This document shows, in pieces, positions 1 through 6,068 of a DNA stretch of 19,300 nt. Numbering within the stretch: position 1 is the first letter of the stretch; every line of letters starts with the position of its first letter. The notes beneath the pieces are model-generated. The model searched no databases. It was not told the origin of the DNA and was given only the letters and a program-made list of their open reading frames with translations. This DNA is from an uncultured Bacillota bacterium (GTDB lineage Bacteria; Bacillota; Limnochordia; Limnochordales; ZCTH02-B6): the NCBI GenBank assembly GCA_937916565.1, contig CALFSR010000033.1:1-19300 (forward strand), in the 5' to 3' direction. The translations under genes were made by a program, and so were the position numbers.

Positions 1-263
1 CCCGCCTCGATACGCGCCGACCGGCCCCCGGCCCGCAGGGGCACGGCGGGCCAGGCGCTGTCGTCGACCTCGATTCCGAGTTCCTCGGACATAAACGCCG
101 CCGAGACGCCGAGCCCGGTCCCGATCAAGGTCAGCACGCCGCCCGCTGGAAGCTGGCGCCCGTCCAGCACCAGCTTGACCTGCGCCCAGCCGGGGCAGGC
201 ATATACAAGGACCGCCAGGCATCCCAACAGCCACAGGGCGCTCCGGCGCCAGCCCCGCGCCAT
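1..263 (-). CDS. Secreted protein of unknown function, N-terminal part only (runs off the left edge)
   Basis: An open frame reads on the minus strand from an ATG at 263-261 to the window edge without a stop, giving about 87 residues. An AGGAGG ribosome binding site lies 6 bases before the ATG. The protein opens with MARGWRR, then a hydrophobic stretch (about residues 9-21) and a likely signal peptidase I site after GWA near residue 27, so it should be exported. The mature start, VKLVLDGRQLP, and a later segment ending VPLRAGGRSARIEAG weakly recall the copper-amine-oxidase-like N-terminal domain (PF07833) found on secreted Bacillota proteins, often fused to cell-wall amidases. That likeness is only by eye, and most of the gene is missing, so I assign no function. 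It lies downstream of ssrA in the same direction but is separated from it by a strong hairpin. Confidence 0.65.
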   Translation of the reverse strand, partial: MARGWRRSALWLLGCLAVLVYACPGWAQVKLVLDGRQLPAGGVLTLIGTGLGVSAAFMSEELGIEVDDSAWPAVPLRAGGRSARIEA

Positions 264-409
264 CCGATCCGCCTCCTGCTCACGCTTTCGGCACGGGCGT
301 CGAAAAACCTTACTGCAGTATCCCGGAATTTCCCATCCCAATCGTCCTTTTCCTGCTGAAACCGGCAACGGCGTGCGCCCTCCCGGGGATAAGGCGCAAG
401 CACGCGAGA
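264..409 (-). other. Leader region between the ssrA hairpin and the secreted-protein gene
   Basis: This stretch of about 145 bases holds the ribosome binding site of the partial gene (AGGAGG, about 270-275) and presumably its promoter. I could not identify a convincing pair of -35/-10 hexamers; the sequence GATACT near 315-320 has no good partner at 16-18 bases. I see no recognisable riboswitch. Confidence 0.3.
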
Positions 410-445
410 GCGGCCACCGCCGGAACTGTCTCAGGCGGTGGCCGC
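410..445 (-). terminator. Strong hairpin just after ssrA, probable terminator
   Basis: A perfect 12-bp inverted repeat (GCGGCCACCGCC at 410-421 and GGCGGTGGCCGC at 434-445) with a 12-base loop begins 10 bases past the tmRNA 3' end. Its position and stability suggest transcription termination or 3'-end protection of the tmRNA precursor. No U-rich tract follows it on the minus strand, so it is not a canonical intrinsic terminator. Confidence 0.55.
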
Positions 446-455
446 GAGAGGTTGC

Positions 456-822
456 TGGTGGAGGCGCCGGCGAGTCGCACGCCGGGTCCGCAACGGCAGT
501 GACAGGAGTTTCTCCGGGCGCAGCCTGCGTTTGCGTCTCGCCCGCCGGACCTCCCACAGGCAGGATTTCCGGCAGGCCAGCCCTAAGGGGTGTCCCCCTG
601 CCCTAAGGGCAGCGGTCAGGGGCAAGCCTGCAGCGTATGACACCGGCGGCCGCCTTGCAGGCACGGCGTCCGCGGCGTGCGGCAGTACGGTTTAGTTACG
701 CAGCAGCCGCAAGAGCAGGTTCATGCTTGGCACTTATTGGCCGTCCACCGTTTAACGAGCTGGTGGGACCTCGACCCGCTTATCTCCTATCCCCACTCGC
801 CACGTCGAGCCTACTCGCCCCC
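456..822 (-). ncRNA. ssrA: Transfer-messenger RNA (tmRNA)
   Basis: tmRNA with SmpB rescues ribosomes stalled on broken mRNAs and adds a degradation tag to the nascent peptide. On the minus strand the RNA begins GGGGGCG at 822 and ends with an encoded CCA at 458-456, 367 bases in all, a normal length. The ends pair as a 7-bp acceptor stem (GGGGGCG with CGCCUCC) containing a G3-U70 wobble, the known identity element for alanyl-tRNA synthetase, plus discriminator A. The D-like segment GGCUCGACGUGG follows the 5' strand. A T-arm with loop UGCGACU precedes the acceptor 3' strand. A tag frame sits near 731-696. Self-complementary blocks (for example GUCCCACC with GGUGGAC before the tag, and CUGCCC-UUA-GGGCAG after it) fit the usual pseudoknots. 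The gene starts 13 bases after the smpB stop, so it is probably processed from a joint smpB-ssrA transcript. Confidence 0.93.
696..731 (-). other. tmRNA proteolysis-tag reading frame
   Basis: The frame reads from a likely resume codon GCC at 731-729 to a UAA stop at 698-696 and encodes AKHEPALAAAA; the charged alanine would add one further Ala in front. The upstream context AAUAAGU resembles the bases before resume codons in known tmRNAs. The tag ends in a hydrophobic-plus-alanine tail, as expected for ClpXP-type recognition, but with four terminal alanines rather than the common two. The stop is fixed; the resume codon is inferred. Confidence 0.82.
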
Positions 823-835
823 ATAATGGAGAGAT

Positions 836-1294
836 TCACCTTGCCCGCTTGACCGCCCGCGCGGCTTCCCGCTGGGCTTCCCGTCGGGCGATGTCTTCCC
901 GCTTATCCCACTTCTTCTTGCCCCGGGCGAGAGCCAGTTCCACCTTGGCCCACCCGCGGTCGCTGAAGTACACCCTCAGCGGGATGAGAGTGAGGCCCTG
1001 CTCCCGGGTTTTCCCCACCAGGCGCCGGATCTCGTCCTTATGCAACATCAGCTTGCGCACCCGGACCGGTTCATGGTTGAACCGGTTTCCGTACTCGTAC
1101 GGGCTGATGTGCATGTTGTACAGGTAAACCTCGCCGCGCTCCACCCGGGCAAACGCGTCGTTGAGGTTGGCCCTGCCCAGCCGGAGCGACTTGACTTCGG
1201 TACCTGTCAGCACGAGGCCGGCTTCCAAGGTTTCCAGGATATGATATTCATGCCGGGCCTTGCGATTCGTCACAACGGCCCTTTCCGGCGCCAC
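836..1294 (-). CDS. smpB: SsrA-binding protein SmpB
   Basis: SmpB binds the tRNA-like domain of tmRNA and delivers it to stalled ribosomes. The 152-residue product has family-typical length and motifs: an N-terminal VVTNRKARHEYHILETLEAG block, then LTGTEVKSLRLGRANLNDAF (about residues 30-49), a conserved NMHISPYEYGN segment, and a basic tail (GKKKWDKREDIARREAQRE) that in the family inserts into the mRNA channel. The start is GTG at 1294, preceded by a GAGGTGG ribosome binding site about 6 bases upstream. A near-consensus promoter directly precedes it, giving a leader of under 20 bases. The next gene is ssrA, 13 bases after the stop, so the protein and its RNA partner form one transcription unit. 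In many Bacillota rnr lies just upstream of smpB; here the upstream gene is hppA. Confidence 0.97.
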   Translation of the reverse strand: MAPERAVVTNRKARHEYHILETLEAGLVLTGTEVKSLRLGRANLNDAFARVERGEVYLYNMHISPYEYGNRFNHEPVRVRKLMLHKDEIRRLVGKTREQGLTLIPLRVYFSDRGWAKVELALARGKKKWDKREDIARREAQREAARAVKRAR

Positions 1295-1318
1295 CGGATA
1301 CCACCTCGTGCCTAGTCC

Positions 1319-1346
1319 ATTATAGCACCCCGCCCCGGGGTGTCAA
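1319..1346 (-). promoter_or_regulatory. Vegetative (sigma-A-type) promoter of smpB-ssrA
   Basis: On the minus strand a perfect -35 hexamer TTGACA (1346-1341) and a perfect -10 hexamer TATAAT (1324-1319) are separated by 16 bases of GC-rich sequence. Transcription should start near 1312, just ahead of the smpB ribosome binding site. The -35 box directly abuts the T-rich end of the upstream terminator. Confidence 0.9.
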
Positions 1347-1376
1347 CGAAACGGGGCCGCGTGCGCCGCGGCCCCG
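1347..1376 (-). terminator. Intrinsic terminator of hppA
   Basis: A 10-bp perfect GC stem (1376-1367 pairing with 1361-1352) with the 5-base loop GCGCA is followed on the minus strand by TTTCGTT. It begins 30 bases after the hppA stop and ends the upstream transcript. The last Ts of its tract are the first bases of the smpB -35 box. Confidence 0.82.
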
Positions 1377-1406
1377 GGTTCACTCCCTGCGCTCGGCCTG
1401 GCGAGC

Positions 1407-3473
1407 CTAGCTGAACAAGCCCGCTCCGAACAGGGGCGCGAACACCAGCGACACGATGGCCATCAGCTTGATCAGGATGTTCAGCGACGGGCCGGCGGTG
1501 TCCTTGAAGGGGTCGCCCACCGTGTCGCCGACGACGGCCGCGGCGTGCGCCGGGCTACCCTTGCCCCCGTGCTGGCCGCTCTCGATGTACTTCTTGGCGT
1601 TGTCCCATGCGCCGCCCGAGTTGGCCATCATGATGGCCAGGAGCACGCCGCTGATGAGCGCCCCAGCCAGCAAGCCGCCTAGCGCCAGCTTGCCCAGGAT
1701 GATGCCGACCAGGATTGGAACGACGACGGCCATGAGACCGGGGACAATCATTTCCTTCAGCGCCGCACCGGTGCTGATCTCGACCGCCCGGGCGTAGTCG
1801 GGCCTCGCCTTCCCCTCCATGAGACCCTTTATCTCACGGAACTGGCGCCGCACCTCGCTGATCATCTGGAACGCCGCCCGGCCGACGGCGTTCATCGCCA
1901 TCGACGCGAACAGGAACGGCAACATGCCGCCGATGAACAGGCCGATAATCACCTCAGGCTGCAGCAAGTCGATGGCACTGATGTTCGCGGCCTGAGAGTA
2001 CGCCGAAAAGAGCGCCAGCGCCGTCAAAGCCGCCGAGCCGATGGCGAAACCTTTCGCAACAGCGGCAGTCGTGTTCCCCACCGAGTCGAGGCTGTCCGTG
2101 ATCTGGCGCACCTTGGGCTCCAGGTGCGACATCTCCGCGATGCCGCCGGCATTGTCCGCGATAGGACCGTACGCGTCCACCGAAACCGTGATGCCGGCGG
2201 TCGCCAGCATCCCGACGGCCGCCAGGGCGATACCGTACAGTCCCATGCCCGGAACCGCCGCCTCGGAGACGAAGTACGCGACGCCGACGCCGAGAACGAT
2301 CATCAGAATCGGCAGCGCCGTGCTCATCATGCCGACGCCCAGGCCGGAGATGATGTTCGTGGCCGTCCCGGTTACGGAGCTCTCGGCGATTTGCTGGGTC
2401 GGCCTGTAATCGGCGGACGTGTAATACTCCGTCAACTGGCCGATGACAATGCCCACCACGAGGCCCGCCGCCACCGCCACAAAGACGGCGAAACCGCCCA
2501 CGGGCAACAGCATCGTACAGGCAAGATACGTGCCGACCAAGCAAAGAATGCCGGCCGCGAAAGTGCCCATGCGCAAAGCCCCGGCCGGATTGCCCTCGCC
2601 TCGCACGAAAAACGTCGCGACCACCGACGCCACGATCCCGACGGCGGCAACGACCAGCGGCAAGGCGACGATAGCCGGAGAAGACACGACGCCGCCCACG
2701 TACAAAGACGAGCCGACAACCATCGTGGCGATGATGGACCCGACATAAGACTCAAAGAGGTCTGCGCCCATGCCCGCCACGTCACCGACGTTGTCACCCA
2801 CGTTATCCGCGATAACCGCGGGGTTGCGGGGATCGTCCTCCGGAATGCCGGCCTCCACCTTGCCCACGAGGTCTGCGCCGACGTCGGCCGCCTTGGTGTA
2901 AATCCCGCCGCCGACGCGCGCGAACAGGGCGATGGAGCTTGCACCGAGGGCAAAGCCGTTAACAATGTTGAACGTGGTCGGGTCGGACGTATCCGCAAAT
3001 ATGAGGACGATCAAGGACAGGCCGGCCAAGCCGAGGCCGACCACCGACATGCCCATGATGGCGCCGCCGGAAAAGGCAACCTGCAGCGCCCTGGCCATAC
3101 CGCTGGTCCGGGCGGCGTTGGCGGTGCGGACGTTGGCCTTGGTGGCCGCCTGCATGCCAATGAAGCCGGCCGCCGCCGAGCAGATGGCACCCACCAGGAA
3201 CGCCACCGCGGTCGCGGGCGGCATGTCTCCCGTCCCCCGCACCGTACCGGCGATGTAGATGACCGCAGCCAGGGCGACGACGAACACCGCCAGCGTCCGG
3301 TACTCGCGCCGCAAAAACGCCAGAGCCCCCTCGTGAATCGCCGCCGCGATCTCCTTCATGCGGTCAGTGCCCGCGTCTTGCCGGCTCACCCTGCCGAACA
3401 GAAGGTAGGCCATCAGGAGCGCCAAGGCCCCGCCTGCGAGGCCTAGGTACGCGCCGGTTGCCGTCACATCCAT
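1407..3473 (-). CDS. hppA: Membrane-bound (ion-pumping) inorganic pyrophosphatase, K+-dependent type
   Basis: The enzyme hydrolyses cytoplasmic pyrophosphate and pumps H+ or Na+ across the membrane. The 688-residue product is rich in hydrophobic segments and has the length expected for the family (about 16 membrane helices). The pyrophosphate/Mg-binding motifs are intact: DVGADLVGKVEAGIPEDDPR and ADNVGDNVGDVAGMGADLFE in the first half, and DTVGDPFKDTAGPSLN near the C terminus. The signature GNTTAAVAKGFAIGSAALT (about residues 465-485) has Ala where K+-independent enzymes have Lys, which marks the K+-dependent subfamily. The sequence by eye does not settle whether Na+ or H+ is pumped. The start is ATG at 3473 with GGGAGGAG upstream. 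It lies 48 bases after secG and ends in a clear terminator. It occupies the place where rnr usually lies between secG and smpB. Confidence 0.97.
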   Translation of the reverse strand: MDVTATGAYLGLAGGALALLMAYLLFGRVSRQDAGTDRMKEIAAAIHEGALAFLRREYRTLAVFVVALAAVIYIAGTVRGTGDMPPATAVAFLVGAICSAAAGFIGMQAATKANVRTANAARTSGMARALQVAFSGGAIMGMSVVGLGLAGLSLIVLIFADTSDPTTFNIVNGFALGASSIALFARVGGGIYTKAADVGADLVGKVEAGIPEDDPRNPAVIADNVGDNVGDVAGMGADLFESYVGSIIATMVVGSSLYVGGVVSSPAIVALPLVVAAVGIVASVVATFFVRGEGNPAGALRMGTFAAGILCLVGTYLACTMLLPVGGFAVFVAVAAGLVVGIVIGQLTEYYTSADYRPTQQIAESSVTGTATNIISGLGVGMMSTALPILMIVLGVGVAYFVSEAAVPGMGLYGIALAAVGMLATAGITVSVDAYGPIADNAGGIAEMSHLEPKVRQITDSLDSVGNTTAAVAKGFAIGSAALTALALFSAYSQAANISAIDLLQPEVIIGLFIGGMLPFLFASMAMNAVGRAAFQMISEVRRQFREIKGLMEGKARPDYARAVEISTGAALKEMIVPGLMAVVVPILVGIILGKLALGGLLAGALISGVLLAIMMANSGGAWDNAKKYIESGQHGGKGSPAHAAAVVGDTVGDPFKDTAGPSLNILIKLMAIVSLVFAPLFGAGLFS

Positions 3474-3521
3474 CGGCGTCTCCTCCCCACGCTCACGCCA
3501 AAATGCCTAAAAGCAATCCGC

Positions 3522-3773
3522 TTAAGCCCACACGCTGATGATAATCGACAGCACCATAAACGCGATGGCCAGGTACGTCGTCGCCTTCTCCAGGACACGG
3601 TCGATGCCGCGCGCCTGATCAAAGAACATCTGCGCGCTGCCGCCGATGGCGCCCAGCCCCTCGCCCTTGCTCTTTTGCATGAGCACGACGGCGATGAGTC
3701 CAATGGAAACCAGCAACTGGAGGATCATCAAGAAGACGCCAACAGCCCCACCTCCCGTCAGCAAGCTGTGCAC
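3522..3773 (-). CDS. secG: Preprotein translocase subunit SecG
   Basis: SecG is the small membrane subunit that assists SecYE/SecA protein export. The 83-residue product has two membrane segments (about residues 11-32 and 62-82) and the family hallmark LMQKSKGEGLGAIGGSAQMFF between them. The start is uncertain. GTG at 3773 gives the best N terminus, but it has no ribosome binding site and lies only a few bases past a likely transcription start, so translation may be leaderless. A GGAGGTGG inside the frame (about 3755-3748) has no in-frame start at good spacing; the nearest downstream candidates are TTG and ATG 18 to 21 bases on. The gene follows eno after 173 bases containing promoters and precedes hppA in the same direction. 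Confidence 0.93.
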   Translation of the reverse strand: MHSLLTGGGAVGVFLMILQLLVSIGLIAVVLMQKSKGEGLGAIGGSAQMFFDQARGIDRVLEKATTYLAIAFMVLSIIISVWA

Positions 3774-3782
3774 ACAGCGTTC

Positions 3783-3834
3783 ATTCTAGCATGAGCTTAT
3801 TCGACTTTACAACCTTGATCCAGCAAACTGTCAA
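3783..3834 (-). promoter_or_regulatory. Tandem promoters upstream of secG
   Basis: On the minus strand, TTGACA (3834-3829) is followed after 17 bases by TGTAAA (3811-3806). Overlapping it, TTGTAA (3812-3807) is followed after 18 bases by TAGAAT (3788-3783), a good -10 box. Both would drive secG. The second would start transcription near 3776, almost at the proposed GTG start. They suggest that secG-hppA can be transcribed separately from the glycolytic genes. Confidence 0.6.
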
Positions 3835-3872
3835 GGTCCCCGCCAAGACGGCCAGAAAGCGGACCCGCCACC

Positions 3873-3900
3873 AAATGAAAGGAACCGCCGGCGCAGGCGG
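3873..3900 (-). terminator. Possible weak terminator after eno
   Basis: A short stem CCGCC/GGCGG (3900-3896 with 3889-3885) with a 6-base loop is followed on the minus strand by TTCCTTTCATTT. The stem has only 5 bp, so termination would be partial at best. A second small hairpin (GCCGGC-TGCC-GCCGGC, 3940-3925) lies just after the eno stop. Confidence 0.3.
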
Positions 3901-3946
3901 GCCCAACGTACGGACCGGCCAGGCGCCGGCGGCAGCCGGCTCTCGG

Positions 3947-5230
3947 CTAACGGCGCTGCCGGAGCACGCCGCGGCCTCGGTAGCGGGCCGCGGCCCCGAG
4001 CTCCTCCTCGATTCGCAGCAGCTGGTTGTACTTGGCCACCCGGTCCGTGCGGCTCGGGGCACCGGTCTTGATCTGGCCGCAGTTGACCGCCACCGCCAAG
4101 TCCGCGATGGTCGTGTCCTCGGTCTCGCCGGATCGATGCGACATGATGGCCGTATAGCCGGCCCGATGCGCCATGTCCACCGCCTCCAGCGTTTCGGTGA
4201 GGGTGCCGATTTGGTTGACCTTGACCAGGATGGAGTTGGCGACGCCCAGCTCGATGCCGCGTTCAAGGCGCGCCGGATTGGTCACGAACAGATCATCGCC
4301 CACCAGCTGCACCTTGCCGCCCAGCTCGCGGGTGATGACCGCCCAGCCTTCCCAGTCGTCCTCGCTCAGCGGGTCCTCGATGGACACGATGGGGTAGCTG
4401 CCCACGAGATCCTGGTAAAAGGCGACCATGCCCGCCGCGTCCCGCTGGACTCCCTCGCCGCTGAAATGGTAGACGCCGTCCCGGAACAGCTCCGTCGAGG
4501 CCACGTCGAGGGCCAGCACCACGTCTTCACCGGGGCGGAGTCCGGCCTGTTCGATCGCGGCCACGATCACGTCCAGCGCGGCTCGGTTGGAGGGCAGGTC
4601 CGGGGCGAAGCCGCCCTCGTCGCCCACGCCGGTGCCGAGGCCTTTCTTCCGCAGGACGGCCTTGAGGGCATGGAACACCTCGGTGCCCATGCGCAGGCCT
4701 TCGGCGAAAGAGTTCGCCCCGACCGGCATGATCATGAACTCCTGGATATCGACGTTGTTGTCCGCGTGCTTCCCGCCGTTCAAGATGTTCATGAGCGGCA
4801 CGGGGAGGTCGCGGGCGGCCGCGCCGCCGACGTAGCGATAAAGCGGCAGGCCGGCCGACGCAGCCGCAGCCTTCGCGACCGCGAGCGACACGCCCAAGAT
4901 CGCGTTGGCGCCCAGGTTCCCCTTGTTGGGCGTGCCGTCCAGCTCGACCATGAGCCGGTCGATCTCGACCTGCTCGAGAGCGTCCATGCCGACGACCTCG
5001 GGCGCGATCTTGTCCCGCACGTTTTCGACGGCCTTCTGAACGCCGCGCCCGAGATAGCGGCCTTTGTCGCCGTCGCGCAGCTCAACCGCCTCAAAGGCGC
5101 CCGTGGAGGCGCCCGACGGCACCGCGGCCCGGCCAACGCTGCCGTCCATCAGGTGCACCTCCACCTCAACGGTGGGGTTGCCGCGTGAGTCGAGAATCTC
5201 CCGGGCTTTGACGGTCTCGATCAGAGTCAT
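3947..5230 (-). CDS. eno: Enolase (phosphopyruvate hydratase)
   Basis: Enolase converts 2-phosphoglycerate to phosphoenolpyruvate. The product has 427 residues, the usual size. It starts with the conserved VKAREILDSRGNPTVEVEV. It retains the catalytic and Mg-binding blocks: VGDEGGFAPDL with the acid/base Glu (about residue 207), LALDVASTELF, SIEDPLSEDDW, LVGDDLFVTNP, ILVKVNQIGTLTET with the catalytic Lys (about residue 337), and MSHRSGETEDTTIADLAV. The ATG at 5230 is preceded by GGAGGT and overlaps the tpiA stop in an ATGA arrangement, so the two genes are translationally coupled. The phosphoglycerate mutase gene that often sits between tpiA and eno in Bacillota is absent here, so that step must be encoded elsewhere. 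Confidence 0.98.
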   Translation of the reverse strand: MTLIETVKAREILDSRGNPTVEVEVHLMDGSVGRAAVPSGASTGAFEAVELRDGDKGRYLGRGVQKAVENVRDKIAPEVVGMDALEQVEIDRLMVELDGTPNKGNLGANAILGVSLAVAKAAAASAGLPLYRYVGGAAARDLPVPLMNILNGGKHADNNVDIQEFMIMPVGANSFAEGLRMGTEVFHALKAVLRKKGLGTGVGDEGGFAPDLPSNRAALDVIVAAIEQAGLRPGEDVVLALDVASTELFRDGVYHFSGEGVQRDAAGMVAFYQDLVGSYPIVSIEDPLSEDDWEGWAVITRELGGKVQLVGDDLFVTNPARLERGIELGVANSILVKVNQIGTLTETLEAVDMAHRAGYTAIMSHRSGETEDTTIADLAVAVNCGQIKTGAPSRTDRVAKYNQLLRIEEELGAAARYRGRGVLRQRR

Positions 5231-6030
5231 GCAGCGCTGACCTCCGCTTGCTGAATGATGTCGACGAAGCTCCTTGCATCGAGGCTGGCGCCGCCGACCA
5301 AGGCGCCGTCGATCTCCGGCTGCGCCATGAAAGGCCCGATGTTGTCGGGCTTAACGCTCCCGCCGTAGAGGATCCGCACGGCCGCCGCGGCCGCGGCGCC
5401 GATGGACGCCGCGAGCGTATCACGGATGAGCCCGATGACCCGGTTCGCCTCCTCCGGCGTGGCATGCTCGCCGGTGCCGATAGCCCACACGGGTTCATAG
5501 GCGATGACGGCCTTCGCCGCCGCCTCCGAGTCCAAGCCGTCAAAGGCGGCCTTGACCTGGCCAGCCACCACGTCCTCGGTTTCGCCGGCCCGCCGTTCCT
5601 CGATGCGCTCTCCGACGCAGACGATGGGCACCAGCCCGGCGGCGGACGCGGCCTGCACCTTGCGGCGCACCTGCTCGTCGGTTTCGCCCATGATGTGCCG
5701 GCGCTCGGAGTGCCCGAGGATCACGTAGCGGCACCCTAGGTCCAGCAGCATGGACGCGGCGATCTCGCCCGTGTACGCGCCGGCCGCCTCCCAATGCATG
5801 TTCTGCGCCCCGAGCGCGACCGGACTGCCTGCGAGCACCGGCCCTAGCGCGGCAAGCGCCGTGAAGGGCGGGCAGACCGCGACACTCACCCCGCCGGCTG
5901 CACCGGGTTCACCGGTGGACAGGGCGACCTGGCGCTCCGCGATGAGCGCGAGCAGGTCGCGGCCGTACAGGGCGGCCTCCGCCGTCGTCTTGTACATCTT
6001 CCAGTTGGCCGCGATGAGCGGCGTGCGCAT
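5227..6030 (-). CDS. tpiA: Triosephosphate isomerase
   Basis: The enzyme interconverts dihydroxyacetone phosphate and glyceraldehyde-3-phosphate. I chose the ATG at 6030 because it has a GGAGGG site 7 bases upstream and gives the family N terminus MRTPLIAANWKMYKT; a longer frame reaching 6102 overlaps the pgk end and adds an unrelated Ala/Arg-rich stretch. The 267-residue product carries the catalytic Lys in ANWKM, the His in VILGHSERR, the Glu in VIAYEPVWAIGTG, and the phosphate-binding ILYGGSVKPDNI. It is somewhat longer than the usual 250 or so residues. It lies 38 bases after pgk and overlaps eno by 4 bases. Confidence 0.97.
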   Translation of the reverse strand: MRTPLIAANWKMYKTTAEAALYGRDLLALIAERQVALSTGEPGAAGGVSVAVCPPFTALAALGPVLAGSPVALGAQNMHWEAAGAYTGEIAASMLLDLGCRYVILGHSERRHIMGETDEQVRRKVQAASAAGLVPIVCVGERIEERRAGETEDVVAGQVKAAFDGLDSEAAAKAVIAYEPVWAIGTGEHATPEEANRVIGLIRDTLAASIGAAAAAAVRILYGGSVKPDNIGPFMAQPEIDGALVGGASLDARSFVDIIQQAEVSAA

Positions 6031-6068
6031 CGTCTTCCCTCCGTTGCCAAAGGCTGCGGCCGCGGGCG

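Noticed and set aside
580..620. Repeat-like CCCTAAGGG units that could suggest a small repeat array
   Set aside because: They fall inside the tmRNA and form short hairpins fitting its pseudoknot region, not a CRISPR or dispersed repeat.
456..850. Short open frames on both strands in the region downstream of smpB
   Set aside because: The region is accounted for by the tmRNA gene; the frames have no coding character or homology.
2124..3446. Long plus-strand open frame (440 codons) opposite hppA
   Set aside because: It is antisense to a fully conserved pyrophosphatase, is rich in His/Arg/Asp as expected from a mirrored GC-rich codon pattern, and matches no family I recognise.
3791..5188. Long plus-strand open frame (465 codons) opposite eno
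   Set aside because: Shadow of enolase. It would also start inside the secG promoter region without a ribosome binding site.
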